Origin: Oscillospiraceae bacterium
GTDB lineage: Bacteria; Bacillota; Clostridia; Oscillospirales; Acutalibacteraceae
Assembly: GCA_910574995.1 (NCBI GenBank)
Contig: CAJTCS010000001.1
Location: 186,001 to 250,000, forward strand
Length of the DNA stretch: 64,000 nt
Reading direction: 5' to 3'
Part shown: piece after piece, positions 26,272 to 33,684 of the stretch
Numbering within the stretch: position 1 is the stretch's first letter
Layout: each line of letters starts with the position of its first letter
The notes under the pieces: generated by a model
Database searches by the model: none
Told to the model about the DNA's origin: nothing
What the model saw: only the letters and a program-made list of their open reading frames with translations
Position numbers and translations under genes: made by a program

Positions 26272-27282
26272 ATGGGGAAGCGGTACCGGCGCCTGTATTA
26301 TGGGAAGAAGCTGCTGGGCTTTTTCCTCAGCGTGTTCCTATTGTCTGTGGCCGTGTTCTATATTGCCCGGCTGGCCCCCGGCGACCCATTGGTATCCTAT
26401 TATGGCAGCCAGGCGGAGCGCCTGGGACCCCAGGCACGGGCCCAGGCAGAGGAACGGCTGGGCCTGCGCGACCCTATCTACGTCCAATATGCCCGTTGGC
26501 TGCAAAATGCTTTGCAGGGGGATTTTGGCATTTCGTACAAATATAAGGCGGACGTGCTGGAGGTGATCGGCGGGCGGCTGGGGAACACCCTGCTGCTGGG
26601 GGGCGGCGGGTTTGTGCTGGTGTTCTCCCTGGCATTGGGGCTGGGACTGTTCTGCGCCTGGCAGGAGGGCCGTTGGCCAGACCGGCTTCTCTGCAGGCTG
26701 GGTACGGTGACCAGCTGCATCCCAGAGTTCTGGCTGTCGCTGGTGCTGCTCCTGGTCTTTGCTGTGTGGCTGCGCTGGCTGCCTTCCGGCGGGGCCTATT
26801 CCGTTGGGCGCAGCGGGGATATCCCCGACCGTGCCGCCCATCTGGTCCTGCCCATGGCCGCGGTGGTGGCGGGGCACCTGTGGTACTATGCCTATATGGT
26901 ACGCAGCCGGCTGTTAGAAGAGGCCCGGAAGGAGTATGTGCGGCTGGCCAAGTCCAAGGGCCTGGGCGCCTGGGAGATCCTATGGAAGCACTGCCTGCGC
27001 AACGCCATCCCCTCTTACCTAAGCCTGATGGCCATCTCGGTCCCCCATATCCTGGGGGGTACCTATATCGTGGAGACGGTGTTCTCCTACCCGGGCGTCG
27101 GGGCGCTTTCCTATGAAAGCGCCCGGTATCAGGACTATAATTTGCTAATGGTGCTGTGCATCCTTTCCGGGGCGGTGGTGATCCTGTGCAATATGGCCGC
27201 GCAGGCCATCCAAGAGCGCATAGACCCCCGCATGAAAGGGGCCGGCGCGCCGGAGGCGCGGGGGGTGGGCGGCAATGGATGA
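26272..27282 (+). CDS. ABC transporter permease, DppB/NikB type
   Basis: This 336-aa inner-membrane permease has six predicted helices. The N-terminal helix with FYIARLAPGDPL is typical of DppB/OppB/NikB, and the EAA loop (EYVRLAKSKGLGAWEILWKH) for docking an ATPase is near residue 225. ATG 26272 follows GGAAGGAGGGGCAG; an upstream ATG overlapping the previous gene lacks a ribosome site. It overlaps the next permease gene by 8 nt. Confidence 0.93.
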   Translation: MGKRYRRLYYGKKLLGFFLSVFLLSVAVFYIARLAPGDPLVSYYGSQAERLGPQARAQAEERLGLRDPIYVQYARWLQNALQGDFGISYKYKADVLEVIGGRLGNTLLLGGGGFVLVFSLALGLGLFCAWQEGRWPDRLLCRLGTVTSCIPEFWLSLVLLLVFAVWLRWLPSGGAYSVGRSGDIPDRAAHLVLPMAAVVAGHLWYYAYMVRSRLLEEARKEYVRLAKSKGLGAWEILWKHCLRNAIPSYLSLMAISVPHILGGTYIVETVFSYPGVGALSYESARYQDYNLLMVLCILSGAVVILCNMAAQAIQERIDPRMKGAGAPEARGVGGNG

Positions 27283-28156
27283 ACCTTTCGCCCGGACCGG
27301 GGCGCGGCCCTTTCCGGAACAGGGGCGGGAAAAGCCCCAATGGCATAAGGGGAAGCCCCTGGCCGCTATGGCCGTGCTGGGGGTAATCTTGCTGGGGTGC
27401 CTTGCCTGCGGCCTTTTCATCCCCCAGGATCCCGCATATATGGACCTGTACCACGCGGACCAGCCCCCGGGGCCTGGGGCCTGGTTCGGCACGGACAGCA
27501 TGGGCCGGGATATCTTTTCCATGATATGGGCCGGGGGGCGGGCGTCCCTGTTCATTGGCTTTTCCGCCACGGCCGTCTCAACGGGTATCGCCATCCTGGT
27601 GGGCGCCCTAAGCGGGCTGGCCCCCGGCTGGCTGGACAGCCTGCTGATGCGGGCGGCCGAACTGTTTTTAAGCATCCCCAGCCTGTTGCTGGCCCTGTTT
27701 ATCCAGGCCGCCCTGGGGGAGGCCCATGTGGGGAGCCTGTCCCTTGTCATTGGCCTGACCAGCTGGGCCGGCATTGCCAAGGTGGTGCGCACAGAGGTGC
27801 GGCAAGCCCGGGGCAGCGGGTATGTGGCCGCGGCCCGGTGCATGGGGGCCGGCTTTTCCCGAATCCTGTTCCGGCACCTGGTTCCCAACGTTTTCCCATC
27901 CATCCTGTTCATGGTGGTCATGAACATCCGGGGGGCCATTATGGCGGAATCGACCCTAAGCTTCCTGGGGCTTGGCCTGCCATTGGAACAGGTATCCTGG
28001 GGCAGCATGTTAAGCCTTTCGGAAAGGGCCGCGCTTTCCGGGGCCTGGTGGGCCGTGTGGATACCGGGGGGGTTCCTGGTAGCTACGCTGCTTTGCGTGA
28101 CGGAGATCGGGAATGCCCTGCGTGAAGGGCAGGACCGCAGGCGCCGCAACCTGTGA
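27275..28156 (+). CDS. ABC transporter permease, DppC/NikC type
   Basis: This 293-aa permease is the partner of the preceding DppB-like protein. An N-terminal helix (about 32-52) is followed by WFGTDSMGRDIFSMIWAGGR, the DppC/NikC signature, and the EAA loop is near residues 185-210 (YVAAARCMGAGFSRILF). A strong terminator follows directly, so no ATPase genes (DppD/DppF) are in this operon; ATPases must be encoded elsewhere or shared. Confidence 0.93.
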   Translation: MDEPFARTGARPFPEQGREKPQWHKGKPLAAMAVLGVILLGCLACGLFIPQDPAYMDLYHADQPPGPGAWFGTDSMGRDIFSMIWAGGRASLFIGFSATAVSTGIAILVGALSGLAPGWLDSLLMRAAELFLSIPSLLLALFIQAALGEAHVGSLSLVIGLTSWAGIAKVVRTEVRQARGSGYVAAARCMGAGFSRILFRHLVPNVFPSILFMVVMNIRGAIMAESTLSFLGLGLPLEQVSWGSMLSLSERAALSGAWWAVWIPGGFLVATLLCVTEIGNALREGQDRRRRNL

Positions 28157-28182
28157 CCCAGCCGCCAGCTGTGGGAAAGCAA

Positions 28183-28247
28183 GAAGCCCCATCCCGCAAA
28201 AGCCGCAGCGCCTGTAGCTTTAAGGGGACGGGGCTTCGCTTTTTTTA
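28183..28247 (+). terminator. Terminator after ABC permease operon
   Basis: GAAGCCCC and GGGGCTTC arms (extended by TCCC/GGGGA) enclose a long loop and are followed by GCTTTTTTT. It overlaps the 3' end of the DJ-1 remnant on the other strand. Confidence 0.8.
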
Positions 28248-28556
28248 CGCTTTCCCGCCTGCAAAATTGTACAGCATGGTTTCCTTCAGCCCGCTTGTAT
28301 CCACGCCCAGTGCTTCTGCGATTTTATAAGCAAAGGGGTATGGGGTGGCGGGCCCCTGGCTGGTGATGACGCTGCCGTCGCGTACCACGATATCCTCTTT
28401 AGAAGTGGCCTGCCTTGATCTTTTCACCATAGCCCGGATAAGCGGTGAAGCTTTTGCCCTCCAGCAAGCCGGCGCGTTCCAGGGCGATGGGGGCGGCGCA
28501 CATGGCGGCCACAAAGCCTCCGGCTTGGGCGGTCTCTTGCACGGGCGCATATTTTG
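28245..28556 (-). pseudogene. Truncated and frameshifted DJ-1/PfpI family remnant
   Basis: The minus strand encodes the C-terminal half of a DJ-1/PfpI glyoxalase/deglycase-type protein. One frame carries the nucleophile elbow (GGFVAAMCAAPIALERAG) through YPGYGEKIKAGHF and then a stop. The next frame continues with SKEDIVVRDGSVITSQGP and a normal DJ-1 C-terminus. The break is at about 28400-28415, explainable by loss of two bases. The N-terminal half (about 90 residues) is absent: homology stops near 28556, where an unrelated gene end on the plus strand begins. Clearly non-functional as read. Confidence 0.8.
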
Positions 28557-28801
28557 AGTACCAGGACCTGCGGGCCCGCGGGGAAGCCCTGCGCCTGCCC
28601 CGCATCTGGATGGTTTCCGGGGAGGAAAGGGCGTGGCCGGGCTTTGTAGACGAGGCGCTGGTGTACAAATCGGACGGGACACAGGCCGGGCACCCGTACC
28701 AGTTGCAGGCGGCAGCCAGCCTGATCGCGGAGGAATACGCAGCGGAAATGGCCCTACAGGGAAAGACAAAGGCGCAAGCGCCGGAAAGGGGAAAGGCATG
28801 A
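28550..28801 (+). pseudogene. C-terminal fragment of an unidentified gene
   Basis: An open frame of about 83 codons on the plus strand (starting YFEYQDLRARGEALRLP) reads like the natural C-terminus of a protein: charged helices, RIWMVSGEERAWPGF, and a Lys-rich tail. Its stop overlaps the start of the next gene (ATGA). It has no start codon or ribosome site of its own where it departs from the DJ-1 remnant. I do not recognise the family. The likely explanation is a deletion that fused the end of this gene to the DJ-1 remnant. Confidence 0.55.
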
Positions 28802-29583
28802 TACGGTTAGGGGTTTGTACAGGCATAGAGAACGCGGGGGCCCTGGCAAAGGCGGGCTTCGACTACATGGAGACAGGCTTAAGCGGGGTGGCCGCTATGG
28901 ACGGGGAGGCGTTCGCCCGGGCCAAAGGGGCCCTGGAAGAGGCTGGGGTGCCTTGCGAGGCCATGAACGTGATGCTTCCGGGGGATATCCGCCTGACAGG
29001 GCCCCAAGCGGACAGGGGCCGGATAGAGGGGTACCTGTCCCGGGCCTTTGGCCGGGCCCGGGAGCTGGGGGCCAAGGTAGTGGTGTTCGGCTCTGGGGCC
29101 AGCCGGGGCGTGCCCAAAGGGTTCCCACAGGATAAGGCCTGGCGGCAACTGGGGGATTTCCTTGCCCTGGCGGACGGCTTGGCAGGGGCCCATGGGCTGC
29201 AAATTGCCATAGAGCCATTGCGCCGGGAGGAATGCAATATCCTCCGCTATGTGTCAGAGGCCCTGGCGGTGGCCGCCCTCCTCCAGCTGCCCCGTGTGGG
29301 GGTGCTGGGGGATACCTATCACATGGCCCAGGGAGGCGAACCGGCGTCTGCTTTGGCAGAGGCGGGGGGCCTGTTGTGGCATGTGCACATGGCCAGGCCT
29401 GGGGACAGGGCCTATCCCAAGGCCCAAGACCCAGACGGGGACCTGGAAAGCTATGCCCGGCTGTTCGCTGTTTTGCGGGGGATGGGCTATAAGGGCCGGG
29501 TAAGCGTAGAAGGGCAATGCGGGGACTTCCTGGAGGATGCTAAGGCCAGCTTTGCCCTGTTGGACAGGCTGCGCCGGGCGTAA
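28798..29583 (+). CDS. Sugar phosphate isomerase/epimerase family (xylose isomerase-like TIM barrel)
   Basis: This 261-aa TIM-barrel protein has the AP_endonuc_2/xylose isomerase-like fold. Likely divalent-metal ligands are in IAIEPLRREECN (Glu near 143), VLGDTYHMAQ (Asp and His near 175), LLWHVHMARP (His near 200) and GRVSVEGQCG (Glu near 238), the spacing expected for sugar epimerases/isomerases. The ATG at 28798 overlaps the stop of the upstream fragment, suggesting it was once second in an operon whose first gene is now broken. Substrate unknown. Confidence 0.85.
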   Translation: MIRLGVCTGIENAGALAKAGFDYMETGLSGVAAMDGEAFARAKGALEEAGVPCEAMNVMLPGDIRLTGPQADRGRIEGYLSRAFGRARELGAKVVVFGSGASRGVPKGFPQDKAWRQLGDFLALADGLAGAHGLQIAIEPLRREECNILRYVSEALAVAALLQLPRVGVLGDTYHMAQGGEPASALAEAGGLLWHVHMARPGDRAYPKAQDPDGDLESYARLFAVLRGMGYKGRVSVEGQCGDFLEDAKASFALLDRLRRA

Positions 29584-29690
29584 GTTTCCCGGCAACGCGG
29601 TTTGCAAAAGGGGGAACCCTTCTTGTGGGTGGCGGCAAAGCCCCGCGTTTGCGGGCCGCCGCTGGATAGTGCCCCGCGTGTGTTTACTAG

Positions 29691-29721
29691 GCCCCTCCCG
29701 CGGCGTCCTTGCGGGAGGGGC
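29691..29721. repeat. Inverted repeat in gap after TIM-barrel gene
   Basis: A perfect 11-bp stem GCCCCTCCCGC / GCGGGAGGGGC with a 9-nt loop. There is no long T-run, so terminator function is uncertain. Confidence 0.6.
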
Positions 29722-29791
29722 AATTAAAAGAGGGGTGTGCCGCAGCGCCGCCTTGCGCGGGGGCTTACAACTGAAATACAAGCGCGCCCAC

Positions 29792-29829
29792 AAAAAAGGC
29801 CGCCTGGGGAAGCGCCCAGACGGCCTTTC
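29792..29829 (-). terminator. Terminator of rsmA operon (minus strand)
   Basis: On the minus strand, AAAGGCCGTCTGGGC and a 7-9 nt loop are followed by CCAGGCGGCCTTTTTT. Confidence 0.8.
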
Positions 29830-29844
29830 CCTTTGCGGGCCGGC

Positions 29845-30027
29845 CTACCGCTCGTGGGGCCACACGTACAGCCCATAGCCGATGAGGCAAAGGGAGATAA
29901 GGATGGCGCTGCCCGCCGCGCCGATCGACACAGCCGTGTGGCGCAGGGGGCCTGCCACCATGCTGACCAGCAGCGCGCAGGCGTCCAAAAACAGCAGCAG
30001 CTTGAACATCCGCCTTTCCGTATCCAT
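29845..30027 (-). CDS. Small membrane protein, 60 aa
   Basis: This short protein has two predicted hydrophobic helices (LLLFLDACALLVSMVAGPL and AILISLCLIGYGLYVW) and a charged N-terminus. The start follows AAAGGGGGACCGGGAAA. It is the last gene of a minus-strand operon with rsmA and an 82-aa membrane protein, 21 nt after the latter. I do not recognise a family. Coding status is supported by the ribosome site, operon position and terminator. Confidence 0.6.
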   Translation of the reverse strand: MDTERRMFKLLLFLDACALLVSMVAGPLRHTAVSIGAAGSAILISLCLIGYGLYVWPHER

Positions 30028-30048
30028 TTTCCCGGTCCCCCTTTCTGG

Positions 30049-30297
30049 TCAACCTTTGTCACGGCCCAGCAGCCAATAGGCCAGGGCCAATGCCAGACAT
30101 ACAATGCCTGCCAGGATGGTGCTGGGCAGCTCGTACACATACCAGGGCGCGGTGTACGCCAGGTACGTTCCCGGGTGGGCGGAAGCGTCCCACCACCGGT
30201 ACAGCCACCGGCCTGCCAGCAGCAAGGCCGCCGCGCCCATGCACGCCCGCAGCCAGAACTGTATCCAGGCCTTGGTATCCCGCTTCCCTTTTTTCAT
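30049..30297 (-). CDS. Small membrane protein, 82 aa
   Basis: This 82-aa protein has a basic N-terminus (MKKGKRDTKAW) and two predicted membrane helices (about 15-33 and 55-76). Its ATG overlaps the rsmA stop (ATGA), so it is translationally coupled to rsmA. A site GGGAGG lies about 10 nt before the start. No family recognised. It could be an assembly or stress-related membrane peptide, but nothing in the sequence proves this. Confidence 0.65.
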   Translation of the reverse strand: MKKGKRDTKAWIQFWLRACMGAAALLLAGRWLYRWWDASAHPGTYLAYTAPWYVYELPSTILAGIVCLALALAYWLLGRDKG

Positions 30298-31208
30298 GGC
30301 CGCGCACCTCCCGCAGCGAGGGCATCCAACAGCGCGCCGGAGAGCACCGCCAGCTGTTCCAGGGTCAATTCCTCAGCCCGGGCGTTGGCCGGGGCCCCGG
30401 CGGCCAGCATGGCCCTCCCCACCAGTGGCTTGGGGATATGCAGCGCACTAGAGATGGCGTTGCAGGCAGTCTTGCGCCGCTGGGAGAAAGCTCCCCGGGC
30501 CATCCGGAAGAAAAATGCTTTGTCCGCCACCTGTACGGGGGGGGCTTGCCGGACGGCCAGCCGCAGCACGGCGGAATCTACCTTGGGAGGCGGGAGGAAG
30601 CTGCCCCGGCTTACCCCGAACAGCAGCTCTGGCTGGCTGTGGTACTGCACGGAAACGCTGACCGCCCCGCAGGCCCGGTCCCCCGGGGGGGCGCACAGGC
30701 GCTGGGCCGCCTCCTTTTGCACCAGCACGGTGATGGCCGTCAGGGGCAGGCCGCTTTCTAAAAGGCCCATGATGGCGGGGGAGGTGATATAGTAGGGCAG
30801 GTTGGCGCATACGCATACCGGCCCCCCGCCGAATTTTTCCGCAACCAGCCGGCGCAGGTCTAGCTGTAAGACGTCCCCTTGTACCAGGTCTACGTTAGGG
30901 CAGCCGGAAAGGGTCTCCTCCAGCACGGGGAACAGGCGGGGGTCCAGCTCGATAGAGACCACCTTCCGGGCCAGCTGGGCCAGCTGCCAGGTAAGCACCC
31001 CCACGCCGGGGCCGATCTCCAGTACCCCGGCGCAGCTGCCAGCCCCGCAGGCGGCGGCCATGCGGGGGCATACGCTGGGGTTTACCAAAAAATTCTGCCC
31101 CATGGCCCTGGAGAAGCGGAACCCGTGGCGCTCCAGCAGGCGCCGCAAAAAGCCTGGGTCCGCCAGGCGGCTGCCCATGTCCTGTGGCGCGCCCATCTTA
31201 CTTGCCAT
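30294..31208 (-). CDS. rsmA: 16S rRNA (adenine1518-N6/adenine1519-N6)-dimethyltransferase
   Basis: This protein of about 304 aa dimethylates two adjacent adenines in the 3' terminal hairpin of 16S rRNA (KsgA). It shows AMGQNFLVNPSV near residue 35, the SAM motif VLEIGPGVGVLTWQLA near 63, DVLQLDL near 117 and the catalytic NLPYYITSPAI near 137. The start is uncertain: ATG 31208 has no strong ribosome site, GTG 31217 and later ATGs are alternatives. Two small membrane protein genes follow in the same operon. Confidence 0.94.
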   Translation of the reverse strand: MASKMGAPQDMGSRLADPGFLRRLLERHGFRFSRAMGQNFLVNPSVCPRMAAACGAGSCAGVLEIGPGVGVLTWQLAQLARKVVSIELDPRLFPVLEETLSGCPNVDLVQGDVLQLDLRRLVAEKFGGGPVCVCANLPYYITSPAIMGLLESGLPLTAITVLVQKEAAQRLCAPPGDRACGAVSVSVQYHSQPELLFGVSRGSFLPPPKVDSAVLRLAVRQAPPVQVADKAFFFRMARGAFSQRRKTACNAISSALHIPKPLVGRAMLAAGAPANARAEELTLEQLAVLSGALLDALAAGGARP

Positions 31209-31291
31209 GCGGTACACAATTTGCCCAGAACCCTATGGCAACCCAGCGTTTTGCGCCCGGTACCGCCCCTTTCTTGTTGATAGCTTTCACA

Positions 31292-33421
31292 CTACCTCTC
31301 CTTCCTTTCAAAAACGTCCAGATCCACCTGGTACAGCTTGCGGCCCCCGTCGTCGTACACCACAGGGAACAGGGCGTCCAGCGCCTGCCCGTCCACCTGG
31401 TACGAGGACCGTTCAAAGTCGCTTACAAGCACATACTGGGCCCCTGTGCGCCTGTACAGCCCGGCCGATTCCAGGGGCCGCTCGTACATTTCCCGGACGG
31501 CGTATTCCCGGCCGGAATAGGGCAGGCCGTGGTAGAACAGGTAAGAGGGGGAGCCGCACACCACGTTCCGCCCGGTAAGGGAGGCGACCTCGTTGTTGTG
31601 CCGCAGGTCTGTCAGCACCACGGCGTCCGGCGGCAGTTGCTCTTCGATATAGGCGCACAAAGAGAGGGCCCCGTCCCCATACAGCTCATATTCGGCCACG
31701 GCTTCCCGGCCCCAGGTAAGGGCCGCCGGCGCCACCAGGAACACGACGCCCAGGCCAGCCAGGGCCCGCCTGGCCCCGGCCCGCCGGACCTTGCCCAAAA
31801 CGTCTGCGGCAAAATCGGCGGCGCAGACGCACAGCAGGGCGAAGGCCACGTACAGCAGCTTGTTGTTGTCATAGTCGTTGGGCTGGAATTCTACAAACTC
31901 GGCCAGGGCCCAGATGACCAGGGCGGGCGCGTACCGGGCGAAGCGGTCCTTCTTGCAGCACAGCAGACCCAGGAAAGCCAGCAGGGCGGAAAGGCCCAGG
32001 TTCTTCAGGTAGAACCACAGGTAGCCGTCCTCCCCGGTGACCCAGCCGAAATGCCCCCGCACGAACCCCCCGGCCCCAGCCTGGCGGAAAGTCCACATAA
32101 ACAGCTGGGGGAAAGCCAACAGGCAGGCCGCGCCTGCCAGCAGGGCCCAGGGCAGCAGCAGGTCCCGGCCGCGGCCCCGGCGGGCAGCCTGGAAAACCAG
32201 GAAGCCCAGCAGCGCCAGGCACGCGGCTAAGCCCCCGCAGGCCGCCGCCAGCAGCCAGGGGGAGTCCTCTAGGCCGCGGCTGTGGAGGAAGCCCTTCAAA
32301 AGGCACATCAGGGGAAAGCCCAGGGCCACGGCCCCTTTCCCCACCCGGACGCTTACGGCCTGCCAGCCCAGCCCTTTGCACAGGGAAAAGGCCATCCAGG
32401 CCCCGCAGACCAGGGCCAGGGCCAGGAAAGAGTGGGTGTGTACCATGGGCAGGGCCCCGGCCAGCACCCCGGCATAGAGGAAATACCGGCGCTGGCCTTC
32501 GAATACGGCCCGGTACAGCACATACAGGGCGGGGAAAAGCACGGCCCAGCCAAACAGCGTGGCCCGCTGGGGAAGCATCATGTCCGCCACCACGTTTACC
32601 CAGCGGATGTTCTGCCCCACCAGGTTGGTGGGGGTCTGGTAGAATTCCGTGAAGATGCGGGAGAAGCCTTCCCAGCCATCCCCCAGGAAATACAATACGC
32701 CCAGCCCGCCGTTGCCGAAGAACAGCACCCAGGCAAAGGCGGCTTTGCCATCGCTGCCCAGCAGCCTGCGGGCGAAAAGGTAGAACCCAAAGAATACCTG
32801 GGCCCCGGCGGCCCACATGGGCAAGGCGTAGCTGAAGCGCAGGGGCGCGCCCAGCAGATACAGGCTGGCGGAGATGCTGTCGGAAAGGAAGGGGTACGAC
32901 AAGCGGTTGCCTGGCAACAGGGAGTACTCTGGGGGGAACGCCTGCTGCCGGGCCAGGCTGGTGATGAAGCTGAGGTGCATGCTCATGTCGCCATAGGTGC
33001 TTTGGCAGCTGTATACCCGGCCGTTGACGGACTGGAAGGAGTGCAGCACCAGGAATACGTAAAAACCAGAGAACAGCAGCACCAAAAACAGGAACCTGTG
33101 CCGGGAGAAGGCCTTTGCCCCTTCCAGCAGGCAGGCGCCGCCCGGACGCCTGCTCTTGCGGCGGCCTGCCCACAGGCTGGCCCCGGCGCAGGCCAATGCC
33201 AGGGCGGCGGCCAGCAGCTGGGTGGGCAGGGAAAAGCCCAAGGGGAAAGCAAAAAGCGCCGGGAACCATTGGAGCATCAGGCTGCCGCACAGGCTGCCCA
33301 GCAGCACCCGCGCGCCGGCGGATTCCTTTGGCAGCAGCTGCCAGGCTGCCGCCACGCCGCACAGCTGGAACAACAAGAACAGCTCGGCCGCCGCAACCCC
33401 TCCCCAAAACGACCCTTCCAT
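31292..33421 (-). CDS. Large polytopic membrane protein, GT-C glycosyltransferase-like
   Basis: This 709-aa membrane protein has about 12-14 helices over residues 1-560 and a soluble C-terminal domain (about 575-709). An acidic first periplasmic loop (VYSCQSTYGDMSMHLSFI) follows two helices, and a long loop near 280-330 carries NLVGQNIRWVN. The architecture resembles GT-C family glycosyltransferases that use polyprenyl-phosphate sugars, but no specific member is recognised. The ATG follows GGGAAGGGTGGCAAAGCT. It is followed by rsmA on the same strand with an 80-nt gap. It may act in surface glycan assembly. Confidence 0.75.
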   Translation of the reverse strand: MEGSFWGGVAAAELFLLFQLCGVAAAWQLLPKESAGARVLLGSLCGSLMLQWFPALFAFPLGFSLPTQLLAAALALACAGASLWAGRRKSRRPGGACLLEGAKAFSRHRFLFLVLLFSGFYVFLVLHSFQSVNGRVYSCQSTYGDMSMHLSFITSLARQQAFPPEYSLLPGNRLSYPFLSDSISASLYLLGAPLRFSYALPMWAAGAQVFFGFYLFARRLLGSDGKAAFAWVLFFGNGGLGVLYFLGDGWEGFSRIFTEFYQTPTNLVGQNIRWVNVVADMMLPQRATLFGWAVLFPALYVLYRAVFEGQRRYFLYAGVLAGALPMVHTHSFLALALVCGAWMAFSLCKGLGWQAVSVRVGKGAVALGFPLMCLLKGFLHSRGLEDSPWLLAAACGGLAACLALLGFLVFQAARRGRGRDLLLPWALLAGAACLLAFPQLFMWTFRQAGAGGFVRGHFGWVTGEDGYLWFYLKNLGLSALLAFLGLLCCKKDRFARYAPALVIWALAEFVEFQPNDYDNNKLLYVAFALLCVCAADFAADVLGKVRRAGARRALAGLGVVFLVAPAALTWGREAVAEYELYGDGALSLCAYIEEQLPPDAVVLTDLRHNNEVASLTGRNVVCGSPSYLFYHGLPYSGREYAVREMYERPLESAGLYRRTGAQYVLVSDFERSSYQVDGQALDALFPVVYDDGGRKLYQVDLDVFERKER

Positions 33422-33466
33422 AGCTTTGCCACCCTTCCCGGAGTTTATCGTGATGCTTATGGCTTA

Positions 33467-33495
33467 ATCCTACCATTTTCCGGGGAAAAAGGCAA
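33467..33495 (-). promoter_or_regulatory. Possible promoter of membrane protein gene
   Basis: On the minus strand, TTGCCT (33495-33490), 17 bp, TAGGAT (33472-33467). Confidence 0.5.
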
Positions 33496-33620
33496 GGGGG
33501 TCCTGGGGAAGGATATACCCCAATGCGTGGATAAACGGGCGCCGCTGGATTGCCGGAAGCCATATTGCCCTCAAATAAAATAAATACACGCTTTGGGCAT
33601 TCCGGGAAAGCGGAATCCCC

Positions 33621-33649
33621 TTGCAAGCGGGCCGGAAAGATGCTAAAAT
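33621..33649 (+). promoter_or_regulatory. Sigma-A promoter for recJ
   Basis: TTGCAA (33621-33626), 17 bp, TAAAAT (33644-33649), 35 bp before the GTG start. Confidence 0.78.
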
Positions 33650-33684
33650 ATAGACTTGACATCATGTGTAAAGGGGCGGGCGCT

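Noticed and set aside
32282-33583. 433-codon plus-strand frame opposite the membrane protein gene
   Set aside because: Low-complexity Gln/Gly/Pro antisense translation with no ribosome site or known domain.
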